A stretch of DNA of 64,000 nucleotides from Dugong dugon (GCA_030035585.1 CM057462.1:61414734-61478733), one strand, 5' to 3'; numbered from the stretch's first letter, positions 21,706 through 32,615 are shown. Notes: a model not told the origin generated them from the letters alone. Numbers and translations are program-made.

Positions 21706-21707
21706 CC

Positions 21708-21925
21708 TACCCTCCACCACCACATAATGGTTGTGTGAACTTGTGCAAGTAGCTTAGCTTATCTACACCTCAGTTTCCTCATCTGTAAAATGGGCATAAC
21801 ACTATGTACATTGTAGTGCAGGGGTATTGTATGATTTGATAAGGTAATTGTATGTAAAAATGTAGCAGATGCCTGACACATAGCAGGTGCTTAACAAATG
21901 GTAGCTATTATTATTTTATTATTGG
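21708..21925 (+). repeat. MIR SINE
   Basis: Forward MIR: GGTTGTGTGAACTTGTGCAA, CCTCAGTTTCCTCATCTGTA, GCCTGACACATAGCAGGTGC, AACAAATGGTAGC. Confidence 0.88.
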
Positions 21926-21939
21926 AGTAAATGCAAATT

Positions 21940-22470
21940 CACAGTAACATTTAGTTGCAGTAAAGCCTGGCTTCGGTAGTAAGTGCAGTAATGCCTAGAT
22001 ACAATAACAAGAATACAGTAACACATAGATATAGTAATATAATTAGAGTCCTACACACAATAACAGAATCAACTACATGAATGTAGTAAAATATAGATGT
22101 AGCAATATAATTGCAGTAACACACAGCTACAGCTACAGTTACATATACACATAACAACCTTTAGCTACACTAAGGTAGATAAATAACAAAGTAACAGCCA
22201 TAACATCAAGATACAATATCACACAGCTACAGTCATGTATATGGTATAGTAATATATAGATACATTAACTAAGATACAGTAAAAATAGATACATAACTCA
22301 CAGCTACAGTGACATTCCCTATGAGGTATAAATAACTACAGTAATATGTGGATCCTATAATACAGTTACAATTTCTTATAGGAATTGTACTGCATAAGTA
22401 CAATAACATGTAGACAGATTAATGCATAATTACAGACCTGTAGGAACACTGATATATCCAGGCAACGTAA
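21940..22470 (+). repeat. Degenerate ~16-bp tandem array
   Basis: About 30 diverged units around the consensus CAGTAACACATAGATA, spaced 14-17 bp. Clear units: CAGTAACACATAGATA followed by TAGTAATATA, then TAGTAATATATAGATA, CATTAACTAAGATA, CAGTAAAAATAGATA, CATAACTCACAGCTA. It is AT-rich, with no coding potential and no spacer/repeat structure of a CRISPR. It begins just after a MIR 3' end. Confidence 0.8.
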
Positions 22471-23192
22471 CATCCAGCATTCTCCCTGCAGTTGAAGTAC
22501 TTACCTTTTTTGGCTCATAGGTCTTCTGAGAATCTTATAAAAGCTGTGGACATTCTCTTTAGGAAAAAAAAAATCCCCTCGACTGCATTTATAAGCGGCA
22601 AAATTCTGCATCCATGTAACCCTAGCTGTGGTCTGATATTTAATGTCCAGGTGTCCCAGATCCAAATACTTGAGAATTAAAGCAGGGAGAAATAATATCT
22701 CAAGAGATCAGACTTTAGTCCACAGGCAGGCATAAATAATCCAGGCTGGGGCCTCAGTCCTCTTCCTGATGATTAGAGTCTGGGTTGATTTGGCTTCTAG
22801 GTGACCCGACCTTCCATCCTACTGGAGCAAACACAAACAAGTCCCTCACTCTGATCATGGTTTCAAGGATATTAGTGAAAGGAGGTTCTTGTTGGCTAAT
22901 CTGACAGACCTGGGTTCAAGGTGATTTTTGCTGATGAGATTAGTTTTGTCTGGGCAAAAGTCCCCTTTGACCAGTATTCTGTAAAGTCTAAAATATCAAG
23001 TCCAAACAGCCTATGTGCAGGCTTGTTGGTTCTTTTGCAGGGGGTGTTGGCAGCTCCTGCCACCTGGCTGGTGCTTGAGGCAGATGTGGAGGTGGAATAA
23101 CTTCTTAGGGGCAGTTGGTGTCCACCAGAACCAGACTGGCAGGCTTCTTCATAATCACACATCTGCAGAATGGTTTGAGAGTCCTGACTTAA
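22471..23192. other. Unassigned non-coding DNA
   Basis: No repeat named. A few short frames occur (for example minus strand 22896-23162) without any domain. Confidence 0.35.
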
Positions 23193-23697
23193 TGTATCAG
23201 TTAGCTATTGCTGCAGAACAAAATATCCCAAAACTCTGCTTAAAACAACAAACATTTATTATTGCTCACGAGTCTACAGGTCAAGTGGATGGTTCTGATC
23301 TGAGTCAGTCTTGGCTGGCTTTGGCTGGACATGCTCATGCATCTGCGGTCAATTGTTTGGTCTAGGATGGCCTTGGCTGGGGGGAACTGGTCCAAATGGG
23401 ACCTCTCTCCACGAATCTCTCACATCCCTCCAGGAGGCTCTTTTACATGGCAGTGGCAGGATTCCAAGAGAAAGACTAGATGTGTGCAAGCCTCTTAAGG
23501 CCTAGGCTTAAAACTGGCATAGTCACTTCTACTGCGTTCAATTGGTCAAAGCAAGTCACAATGCCTGGCCTGATTCAATGAGTGAAGAAATAGGCGCCAC
23601 TGCTTGATGGAGGGAGCTGCAAGGTCACATTGCAAGTGTATGAATACAGAGAGGAGCGGAAGATTGGAGGTGTTTTTGTAATCACTCAACCACACTT
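23193..23697 (-). mobile_element. MaLR/ERVL-type LTR
   Basis: Starts TGTATCAGTTAGCTATTGCT, has AACAACAAACATTTATTATTGC near its start, and contains GGCCTAGGCTTAAAACTGGCA and TTGGTCAAAGCAAGTCACAA. This is the reverse order of a known MaLR LTR class. Confidence 0.75.
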
Positions 23698-23954
23698 GCT
23701 TTTCAGGGAGGGGTTGCCAGGGCTCCTGTCCAGCCTCCTTTGGATCCTTGAGCAGAGCCAAAGCTCAGTGGTTGCCAGGAAGCTCATGCCCTGAATTTAC
23801 CACTCAGTCACTTGCTGATAGTTCCCACGCATGCCAATAAGTTCCGACATCTCTCTTTGAGGACTTTCTCTGGCTGTGGTAACGTGCTTTGCAATCTTCA
23901 ACCAATAAAGGGTAAGAGTTGATGAATCTCAGTTAGGAGCAGGCATATATCTGC

Positions 23955-24433
23955 TGTATATCTTCTATTGCTACTGTAACAAATTACCACAAACAGTGGC
24001 TTAAAACAACACAAATTTATTATCTTACAGTTCTGGAAGTCAGAAATCCAAAACGGGTCTTACGGGCTAAAATCTAGGTGTTGGCAGAGCTGTGTTTCTT
24101 GTGGAGGCTCTAGGGGAGAACCTGCTTCCTTGCCTTTTCCAACTGCTACAAGCCACCTTCATGCCTCGACTTGTGGCCCCTTCCTCCATCTTCAAAGCCA
24201 GCAGCATGGCATCTTCCAGTCTCTCTCGGACTCTGACCCTTCTGTATCCCTCTTATAAGGACTCTTGTGATTATGCTGGGCTCACCCAGTTAATCTAGGA
24301 TAATCTCCCCATCTCAAGATTCTTAACTTAATCATACCTGCAAAGTCCTCTTTGCCATATAAGGTAACATATTCCCAGGTACGGGGGATTAGGACATGGA
24401 CACCTTTGGAGGGCCATTATTCAGCCTACTACA
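23955..24433 (-). mobile_element. MLT1/MST-like LTR
   Basis: TCTTCTATTGCTACTGTAAC, GCTTAAAACAACACAAATTT, TCTTATAAGGACTCTTGTGA, GGAGGGCCATTATTCAGCCT. Standard MaLR LTR landmarks in reverse. Confidence 0.82.
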
Positions 24434-24439
24434 ATGTGT

Positions 24440-24860
24440 ATCTCAGCTTCCTTGCTTCACTGGCGGGACAATTCTCAGGTGTGTTTTACAGCCTAACAGA
24501 GGGTCCCCAGAAGGATTGAATCCCAGTTTCTCACGGCAGTAACCTACTCATTAATACATTTTTATTAGCTCTATTCCCCTCTTGGAGCCCTGGCGGCATA
24601 ACAGTTAAGAGCTCGGCTGTTAACGAAAAGGTTGGCCGTTCGAATCCACCAGCTGCTCCTTGGAAAGCCTTTAGGGCAGCTCTACTCTGTCCTATAGGGT
24701 TGCTATGACTCGACAGCAACGGGTCTGGTTTTTGGTATTCCCTTCTTGTGTCCTCCCTTCCTTACATGCTCTCTGGGATCACCTCTCAAACTATGTGCAC
24801 CCGAAGTCTCGTCTCAGGGTCTGTTTTGGAGGAAACTCAAACTGAACCAAGAACGAAATC
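24440..24860 (+). repeat. Old LTR-like repeat, interrupted by an AfroSINE
   Basis: CGGCAGTAACCTACTCATTAA, then CTCTGGGATCACCTCTCAAA and GTCTCAGGGTCTGTTTTGGA. It shares layout with 43.85-44.31 kb. Family not named. Confidence 0.5.
24584..24735 (+). mobile_element. AfroSINE (short type)
   Basis: GGAGCCCTGGCGGCATAAC head, B-box-like CCGTTCGAATCCACC, and a GTCTGGTTTTTGG tail. Flanked by TATTCCCCTCTT / TATTCCCTTCTT at 24572-24583 and 24736-24747. Confidence 0.94.
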
Positions 24861-24989
24861 AGCCTAGATTATTGGTGTATTTGCCTGTCACTCCTTCCTT
24901 GCCATCTCCTGAATTTTCTATTTTTAGCAGTTGTATTATTAAAAAATAAACACACCCTTCCCCACCAAAACAAACAAACAAAAAACCAA

Positions 24990-25070
24990 CACAATGCAGA
25001 GAAAGAACAAGAGGTTTGGAGCTAGAAAAACATGGGTTCAAATGCTAACTCCATTTCTTATGAACTGTGT
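24990..25070 (+). repeat. MIR fragment
   Basis: GAGGTTTGGAGCTAGAAAAA, CATGGGTTCAAATGCTAACT, in sense orientation. Confidence 0.55.
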
Positions 25071-25619
25071 GTTTTAAAAGCATTCCAAGTGTCTGAAGTG
25101 TTTTCTGAATCGTCCAGAATACAGTACCCCCCACTCCCAGTTAGTGCGAGGTTAAAGTGCATTTTATGTTGCTCTAATTTCTTTAAAATTGATAATTCAA
25201 GTATACACGCTCTAGTGTGCAGAGTATTTGCTTCACCAAACCATTTATTTCATTATCAGATGAGACAACAGAGATTTCCCAGTGAGCATATTTTGTTTAA
25301 TGAGAACCCCTAGTTTTGCACTATTGAAACCCATTTTTTTTCTGTACTTAAAATCATCTGGGCATCTGTGCATAGGCCTCTGAAACATTGTTGGGTGGGG
25401 TGGAGCCCCCTGTTACATGCTGGTGTGGGGAAGTCCTCATCTTTTTTTAGAGTTGAACGCCTCTCATTACCACCTCCCTTCCCCCCCAACCATAGGCACT
25501 GTCCATGCTTCTGATATGGGCTTAGGCACTAGGAGCAACTCTCTCTAAAGTGGCGTACTCAAAAGGACCCTTTAGAAGTGGTAAGAAAAATCTTAGAATT
25601 GAGATTTGCATAGATTTAT
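25071..25619. other. Unassigned non-coding DNA
   Basis: AT-rich at first, then mixed. I see no element or credible exon. Confidence 0.35.
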
Positions 25620-25629
25620 CTATTTAAAA

Positions 25630-25931
25630 GGGGCAGTGGTTGTTTAATGGAAGAATCTTTGCTTTCCATGCAGGAGATGCAGGTTCTATTCCCAGCCAAT
25701 GCACCTCAGCACACCCACTACCCATCTGTCAGTGGAGGCTTGTGTGTTGCTATGAAGCTGAACAGGTTTCAGCGAAGCTTCCAGACTAAGAAAGACTAGG
25801 AAGAAAGGCCTGACAATCTACTTCCAACAAATCAGCCAATGAAAACCCTATGGATCACAATGATCCAATCCCATTGAGCATGGGGCAGCCATGAGTCAGA
25901 GGCTGACTTGACGGCAGCTAACAACAACAAA
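25630..25931 (+). mobile_element. RTE-derived short element, full length
   Basis: The most complete copy of this family: a tRNA-like start (GGTTGTTTAATGGAAGAATC, AGGTTCTATTCCC), a body with GGAGGCTTGTGTGTTGCTAT and AGGAAGAAAGGCCTG, and an end CTTGACGGCAGCTAACAACA. CTATTTAAAA duplications lie at 25620-25629 and 25932-25941. Confidence 0.92.
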
Positions 25932-26111
25932 CTATTTAAAAATAAGAATAAAGTTCAGCTTTACTGACATTTAATATATATGGACTGACACTGGTGTCCT
26001 GCTGTATGTTGGGTAGTCATGGGGCATGGAGTGGCCTAGGTGTGCTGAGGACGAGTTGAGTTTCACAAGGCAGTGAGGTAATAGTGGTGCCTGCCCTTAT
26101 TTGTCACTTCT

Positions 26112-27205
26112 GGCCAGTTAAAGGTACAGGTCAGCGAATTTTCACAAAGTGAACACATCCATGGAACCAGCACCCAGATCAAAAAACATAAAATACATAC
26201 TTTGGTGAATAGTCTCTGGGATCGTAAAGGTCATGGGTGGTCATCTAAGGTACTCCATTGGTCCTACCCTGTCTGGATCAAGGGAGGATGAAGAAAACCA
26301 AAGACACAAGGGAAAGATTAGTCCAAAGGACTAATGGACCACAACTACCACAGCCTCCACCAGACTGAGTCCAGTACAACTAGATGGTGCCCGGTTACCA
26401 CCACTGACTGCTCTGACAGGGATCACAACAGAAGGTCCTGAACAGAGCTGGAGATAAATGTAGAACAAAATTCGAACTCACAAAAAAGACCAGACTTACT
26501 GGTCTGACAGAGGCTAGAGGAACCCTGAGAGTATGGCTCCTGGACATCGTTTTAGCTCTGTAATGAAGTCACTCCTGAGGTTCACCCTTCATCCAGAGAT
26601 TAGACAGGCCCATAAAACAAAACGAGACTAAATGGGCACACCAACCCAGGGGCAAGGAGGAGAAAGGAGGAGAGGACAGGAAAGCTGGTAATGGGGAACC
26701 CAAAGTCGAGAAGGGGAGAGTGTTGACACATCGTGGAGTTGGCAACCAATGTCATAAAACAATATGTGTACTAACTGTTTAATGAGAAACTAATTTGCTT
26801 TGTAAACTTTCATCTGCAGCACAATAAAAAAAATCACTAGCACCCCAGAAGTGACTTTTGTGTCCCCTTCCAGCCGCTACCTAGTGGTAACTATGCTCCC
26901 GACTTCTAGCAGTGTACTTAGTTTTGCCTACTTTTTGACTTTGTAGGAGCAAAATCATACATATATTCTTACTCTTTGGGGTCTGACTTCTTTCATTCAA
27001 TGTACATTTGTGAGGCTTGTCCATGTCATATTGTTGTGTATAGTTTGTCCATTTTTACTGCTGCATAGTGTTCCACTGCGTGCATGTGTCCATTTTCCTG
27101 TTATTGGACATTAGTGGTGCTTTCAGTTTCTGAACATTATAAATAGTGCTGCTAAGAACATTCCTATGCATTTTTTAATGAGATGATTCAATTTTAAGTG
27201 AAGTA
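26112..27205 (-). repeat. L1M fragment split by a non-coding retroelement
   Basis: Left part about 26112-26200 (AATTTTCACAAAGTGAACAC). Right part about 26839-27205 (AGCACCCCAGAAGTGACTTT, then TAGTTTTGCCTACTTTTTGA, then ATAAATAGTGCTGCTAAGAA). Together these form one old mammalian L1 stretch. Orientation is my best judgement. Confidence 0.65.
26201..26838 (+). mobile_element. Non-coding poly(A) retroelement (family N), 5'-truncated
   Basis: Same family as 51516-52540 (opposite orientation there). Shared landmarks are GATGGTGCCCGGTTACCACC, AAATGTAGAACAAAATTCGAA, TGTTGACACATCGTGG and AAACTAATTTGCTTTGTAAA. It ends AATAAAAAAAAT. No ORF of note. I cannot match it to a named family. Confidence 0.75.
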
Positions 27206-27212
27206 ATAGATC

Positions 27213-28092
27213 TCCGTCCAATGCACCTCATGCACAGCCACCACCCATCTGTCTGTGGAGGCTTGTGTGTTGCTATGATGCTGAACAGCTTTTAGCAGAA
27301 CTTCCAGACTAAGATTGACTAAGAAGAAAGGCCTGGTGATCTACTTCCAAAAATCAGCTAATAAAAACCCTGTGGATTGCAGAGGCCCAGTCTACAACTG
27401 ATCATGAAGATGGTTGTCTTAGGCTGGATTGTCTAGAGAAGCAAAACCAGTAAAGCGTATAAATACATATAGAAATTTATATCAAAGAAACAGCTCATGC
27501 GATTGTAGAGGCTGGAATGTCCTAAGTCTGTGGATCAGGATAGACGCTCCTTCTGATTCACATAGTCACAAGGGCAGGCAAACCCAATATCAGCAGGTTG
27601 GAAAGCAGGGCTCTTGCTCACAAGCTGTGAATATCAATGAATCCCCAGACTGGCAGGCAAGACTGTAAGGCTTCTCCTGATTCATGCAGCTGCAGCGGCT
27701 AGTAAACCCAAGATCAGCAGGTCAGAGTGCAGGGCTCTGCTCACAGGCTGTGAAGATCAATGAATCTGAAGATTGGTTGATAAGCTGACACCTTAAGTCC
27801 CAAGAACTGGAGGTCAGATGAACAGGAGGCAGCCTCAGGATCCAGAGCGAGCAAAAAGCCAGAATGTCTGGTTATATTCAGATGCAGGCCACACCTCCAA
27901 GGAAACTCCCTTTCAACTGATTGACTACTCACAACATATTCAATCATGGGAGTGATCACATATAAACACTGAGAATCATGGCCCAGCCAAACTGACACAC
28001 AATCTTAACCATCACAGTGGTGCAGGACTGGTTGTGCATGGGGTTGCCATGAGTTTCGGGGCTGACTTGATGTCAGCTAACAACAACAACCC
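27213..28092 (+). mobile_element. RTE-derived short element split by a solo LTR
   Basis: Left part to 27414 (CACCTCATGCACAGCCACCA, AGCTAATAAAAACCCTGTGG). Right part 28017-28092 (GGTGCAGGACTGGTTGTGCA, GTCAGCTAACAACAACAAC). The join restores the uninterrupted order seen at 33.0 kb. Confidence 0.9.
27415..28016 (-). mobile_element. Solo ERVL-type LTR
   Basis: 602 bp, TG...CA ends when read on the minus strand, 5-bp flanks ATGGT / GTGGT. An imperfect ~120-bp tandem duplication covers about 27548-27650 and 27672-27770 (CTCCTGATTCA...GGGCTCTGCTCACAGGCTGTGA). It is the same LTR family as 57243-57803. No internal retroviral region. Confidence 0.87.
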
Positions 28093-28538
28093 TTACAAAA
28101 TTGGCATGTAGCTTTAAAATTTCCTGCAAAGATGCCATGGATTGAAGATAATACTAATAAATGCAAGCAGAAGTTTGACAAAGAGCTAGAAAATTTCAGA
28201 GCTGATACTTCTACTCTAAGTAGAAATTTTGGGCCAATGCTGATGATTTCATCATATCTGGCGAGAACTTAGGCAAAGAGTATGGATATATGCTCATGAC
28301 CACTAATAATAATCCTTGAGTGTGAAGTGTCTGTGAACAAGTGTGGACATCATTGGTGCTGTGCACTAGATATAGCTGATTCTCTTCCCAGGCACATGGT
28401 AGGACTGACTTCCTGGCCCTTTTGAAGTTAATTGCAGGCATGTGACTTGTTTTGGCCAATGAAATGTGAACAGAAGGGATCAGTGTCACTTCCAGAGAGA
28501 AACTTTAAGAGCTAGTGTGCAATTCCTCACTCTCTCTT

Positions 28539-30096
28539 TGTCTTAGGTACTTAGTGTGGCCATAATAGAAAAAGCACAAGTAGGTGGTTTTAATTAACAG
28601 AAATTTATTCTCTCACAGTCTAGGAGGCTAGAAGTCTGAATTCAGGGTGCCAGCTCCAGGGGAAAACTTTCTCCCTCTGTCAGCTTTGGGGGAAAGTCCT
28701 TGTCATCAATCTTCCCCTGGTCTAGGAGTTTCTCAGCACAAAGGATGTGCTCAGCTCCCTGCTCTTTTTTCTTGGTGGTAGGAGGTCCCTCTCTTCTCTG
28801 CTCACTTCTCTTCTTTATATATCAAAAGAGATTGACTCCAGATACAACCTAATCCTGTAGACTGTGTCCTACTTCATTAACATTAACTGCCTCTAATCCC
28901 ATCTCAGAATAGGAATTCCAGAACTCTTAATTGTGCTCATGAGGAGCCTGTACATAGATCAAGAGGCAGTTGTTCGAACAGAACAAGGGGATACTGCATG
29001 GTTTAAAGTCAGGAAAGGTGTATGTCAGCATCGTATCCTTTTGCCATACCTATTCAATCTGTATGCTGAGCAAATAATAAATAATCCGAGACGCTGGACT
29101 ATATGAAGAAGAAAGGGGCATCAGGACTGGAGGAAGACTCATTAACAACCTTCATTATGCAGATGACACAACCTTGCTTGCTGAAAGTGAAGACGACTTG
29201 TAGCACTTACTGATGAAGATCAAAGACTACAGCCTTCAGTACGGATTACACCTCAATATAAAGAAAACAAAAATCCTCACAACCTGACCAATAAACAACA
29301 TCATGATAAACAGAGAAAAGACTGAAGTCGTCAAGGATTTCATTTTACTTGGATCCACAACCAACACCCATGGAAGCAGCAGTCAAAGAAACCAAAAGGC
29401 TGATTGCATTAGGCAAATCTGCTGCAAAAGACCTCTTTAAAGTGTTGAAAAGCAAAGATGTCACCTTGAAGACTAAGGTGTGCCTGGCCCAAGCCATGGT
29501 GTTTCCAATTACTTCCTATGTGTGTGAGAGCTGGACGATGAATAAGGAAGACCAAAGAAGAATTGACACCTTTGAATTGTGGTGCTGGAGAAGAATATTG
29601 AATATATCATGGACTGCTAAAAGAAAGAACAAATCTCTCCTGGAGGAAGTACAGCTAGAGAGTGCTCCTTAGAAGCAAGGATGACGAGACTATGTCTCAC
29701 ATACTTTGGAAGTGTTGTTAGGAGGGATCAGTCCCTGGAGAAGGACATCATGCTTGGCAAAGTAGAGGGTCAGCGAAAAAGTGGAAGACCCTCAACAAGA
29801 TGGATTGACACAGTGGCTGCAACAATGGGCTTAAGCATAACAATGATTGTGATGATGGCACAGGATGGGGCAGTGTTTTGTTCTGTTGTACATAGGGATT
29901 GCTATGAGTTGGAACCGATTCAATGGCACCTAACAGCAACAACAATCTTGTCTCATTAACATCATAGAGGTTAGGGTTTACAACATGTAGAATAATTATA
30001 TCCAATTACAAAATGGAAGACAACCACACAATGCTGGGAATCACAGCTTAGCCAAGTTGACACACATTTTTGGAGGACACAATTGAATTCATAGCA
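28539..30096 (-). mobile_element. MLT1-like LTR, split by RTE
   Basis: 28539-28920 (TGTCTTAGGTACTTAGTGTGG, TTAACAGAAATTTATTCTCT) and 29946-30096 (GTTAGGGTTTACAACATG, GGAGGACACAATTGAATTCATAGCA). It matches the layout of the intact copy at 45.5 kb. Confidence 0.75.
28921..29945 (+). pseudogene. RTE LINE reverse transcriptase, C-terminal half (broken)
   Basis: Codes for the C-terminal half of an RTE/BovB-type ORF2, which in living copies supplies reverse transcriptase for target-primed retrotransposition. Seen: RSLYIDQEAVVRTEQGDTAW, then LPYLFNLYAEQI, then the catalytic YADD box (29156-29167, HYADDTTLLAESEDDL). Further on come the thumb and C-terminal tail, ending with (CAA)n. An open stretch of 107 codons (29349-29672) carries RIDTFELWCWRRILN, a hallmark of the family. 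It is dead: TGA near 29103, TAG at 29201-29203 and TAG at 29671, plus frame slips. The endonuclease domain and 5' end are missing (5' truncation). It is inserted in an LTR. Confidence 0.93.
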
Positions 30097-30355
30097 GCTT
30101 CTCTAGCCCAGCATTCCCGGTCCTGGTTTCTTTGGAGATCTTCACGTGGCATCTATCTTCCCCCATTTGTGTTTACTTGCTTCTGTGCGTAATGTGCTCT
30201 TTTTATATCTCAAAAGTGGTTAGGTTTAAGACACACCCTACACTGATATGACCTCCTTAACGCTACATAGAAAACCCTATTCCTGAATGAGATTACATCC
30301 ACAGGTATAGGGGTTAGGATTTACAACATATGTTTTTTTGGGACACAATTCAATC
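30097..30355 (-). mobile_element. Second, partial MLT1-like LTR
   Basis: CTTGCTTCTGTGCGTAATGT, AAGACACACCCTACACTGAT, ATTACATCCACAGGTATAGG, GGGACACAATTCAATCTGT. Only the latter part of the LTR as read here; it abuts the preceding copy. Confidence 0.7.
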
Positions 30356-30719
30356 TGTATACTTTTTATCCCTTTGCCACAAGGACTGGCGATGTTCTCC
30401 AAAAAGCTGGTCTGTTGGCCTGGATCCCAGCATGAAGACTCTGTGGTACAGCATCATAATTGACCTAGCATGGGCACATGGCATGAAATAAACCTGTATT
30501 TTTTCAAGTCACACATATTGGGAATGTTTGTTATCATAGCATAACCTAGCCTTTCCTAGCTGATACAGCACTGTCCTTAAAAAAAAAAAAGAAAAGAAAA
30601 GCATCCAGTACGCAAAGACAAACCTCAGATTTTTTTCAGTGATGCCTAAAGTTATGTGATGTTCCCTCCAATTGTTTACATAAATTCTGATGCATTGTGA
30701 CAAATGTTTAGATGCCTCT

Positions 30720-32440
30720 TAGGAGGTTTCTTCACTTAATAGTGAAAGATAAAAATCCACATACCATCAAGGAAATGCTTGCTGTTCCTGTTGAAGGAAA
30801 AACAGGTGGAAATAATCTACAGAAAACAAACTATGGATAAACTGAAATGCATTCCTTTGTTAGCAAATGCAGCCAGAAGATGCAAAGAGAGCACTGCTGA
30901 AGATGGGAAGAAGCACGGACTAGAACAAATTACGCAGCCTGGGAGACTTGCTCTACAATTGGATGAAAGTACAGATGTTTCTAACATGTCTCAGTTTATG
31001 GCATGTGCCAGATTTGGCTTTCAGTAATGAAATACACAAAGAATTACTTTTTTATGAGATGTACTGGAGAAGATATAGTTTCAATCACCAACGACTTAGT
31101 TAAGACTTATTTAATAAAAACAATGTTTTTTGGAAAAACCGTACAGATATAACCACTGATAGAGTGGACTCTTGAACTGCAATACATAGAGGATTCTGGG
31201 TTAAGATTACAGAGATTACTCAAAACATGAAAGCCATTCGAAGACTAGCTAGTGCATCAAAGCAGTTGAGGCCAGAAGTATACAAAATTATGCAGGGTGT
31301 CTTTGAAGTGGTTTATATTATAAAAATAAGAACTTTATAGTAGAATCCTTACAGTATTTTGTATCAAGATAAAGGGTTTGATGATTGTCTTGTGGCAAAA
31401 TATTTCAACGAGATGTGGAACTTACAGATGAGTTATGCATTTTTCTTTTACAAAAGAGGTACGATACTTCAAACTCACTGACCTTTTTTATAATGACAAC
31501 TGGCTGCCAATAGTGTGTTATCCAATAAAAGCTTCTTAAAATAAAACTTTTATTTTGACATAATTTTAGATTCACAAAAGAGTTGAAAGACAGTATAGTG
31601 AGTTCCCGCATACTGGTTGTCCAGTTTCCCACAGTGTTAACATCTTATGTCACCACGGTACATTTGTCAACACTAAGAAATTAAACTGATGCATTACTAT
31701 CAACTAAACTCCAGACTTGATTCAGATTTCACCAGTTTTTCCATTAATGTCCTCTTTCTATTTCAGGATCCAATCCAGGATGCCACATTGCATGTAGGCA
31801 GCAGATATTTTGAGGAAAAAAAAAAAAGTGCACACATTTTCTCTGTCCCTTAGGGTATGTTTGATACGTAAACGATGACAGAGAAATTGCTTTTTGAAAG
31901 AACCAAGTGCTATGGAGAGAGCATTTTGAAAATAAACATTTGGGAATGTTTCCATTGCTTTGTGATTTTTGTGACAGAAAATGATATACATATGTCACCT
32001 ATAACAACTCCTATGTATGCAAACTTCAAAACCTGGAAAGAGAATTTTTTACCTGGCTGAAAAAAAAAAAAAAAAAAAGCTTCCAAACAAAGTGTTTCAG
32101 AACCTATTTGCTAAAAATATAAAAATGTAGCGCCTTTTGATTAGTTTGCAAGAACCACTGATTGACATCAGGGAAGATGGAAATTTGCTTGCTGACTTTC
32201 AGCAAAAACCTTTGCATAATTGGTGGATGGAAATGAAAAATAAGGAGGAGGATTTAGTAAGCCCAGCCAGGATTGCTGTTTTCCCATTTGGATCAATGCA
32301 TATTTCGAGGTATCTTTTTTTTTTTTTTTTGGCTATAACAGCAATTAAAACCAAGTATCAAAATAATCTGAACAAGAACCAGACCTTTGTGTCACTGTAT
32401 CATCAAGCTTTGCTTTTTAAATTGAAAGATTTTTAACCAC
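30720..32440 (+). pseudogene. Degraded hAT (Charlie-like) transposase
   Basis: A fossil cut-and-paste transposase. Recognisable in order: an N-terminal-side stretch with LKCIPLLANAARRC, then the RNase-H start LQLDESTDVS (30953-30982, first catalytic Asp in context). Next come traces of the large helical insert with KQLRPEVYKIMQGVFEVVYI. Finally there is the C-terminal dimerisation region (32137-32436, with FQQKPLHNWWMEMKNKEEDL and AIKTKYQNNLN). Multiple stops and frameshifts, a T-run at 32311-32330 and an L1M insertion at about 31537-31800 rule out function. Charlie/Buster-type hATs also gave rise to domesticated ZBED-class genes, but this copy is not a candidate. Ends were not resolved. Confidence 0.82.
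31537..31800. repeat. L1M fragment inside the hAT fossil
   Basis: TTTTATTTTGACATAATTTT, ACATCTTATGTCACCACGG, TTCAGATTTCACCAGTTTTT, GGATCCAATCCAGGATGCCA. A well-known old L1 stretch; orientation not decided. Confidence 0.65.
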
Positions 32441-32615
32441 ATAGTTCTCATTAAAATTTTTAGTGAGAGCAAAGATGCATTTGAACCATTAATAAATACA
32501 ACACAGTACAATAATTTAAATATTTTATCTTTAGATTCTTTTAAATCTAAATAATTTTAACATATGTTCTACAATGCATGTCAAATATTAATGGAGTGGT
32601 ATAGGAATATGCATA
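32441..32615. other. AT-rich non-coding spacer
   Basis: Very AT-rich remainder after the hAT frame; may still be the transposon's 3' side. No TIR was recognised. Confidence 0.3.

Larger units (their letters stand above)
28370..30567 (+). mobile_element. Outer MaLR-type LTR, heavily interrupted
   Basis: Left part 28370-28538 (CATGTGACTTGTTTTGGCCA, TGTGAACAGAAGGGATCAGTG). Right part about 30356-30567 (TGTTATCATAGCATAACCTA, CTAGCTGATACAG). Everything between was inserted later. Confidence 0.7.

Noticed and set aside
21940-22470. Repeated short units that might suggest a CRISPR array
   Set aside because: Units are degenerate, contiguous and lack unique spacers; the genome is mammalian.
24584-24735. 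tRNA-like heads with GTTCGAATCC B-box text, here and at other SINEs
   Set aside because: These are tRNA-derived SINE heads without an acceptor stem or full cloverleaf, not tRNA genes.
29349-29672. 107-codon frame with strong similarity to a reverse transcriptase
   Set aside because: It is a surviving open stretch of a dead, 5'-truncated RTE copy, annotated as such and not as a host gene.
30779-31027. 82-codon frame with LQLDESTDVS that could hint at a domesticated ZBED-type gene
   Set aside because: Flanking frames carry several stops and shifts and an L1M insertion, so it is a transposon fossil.
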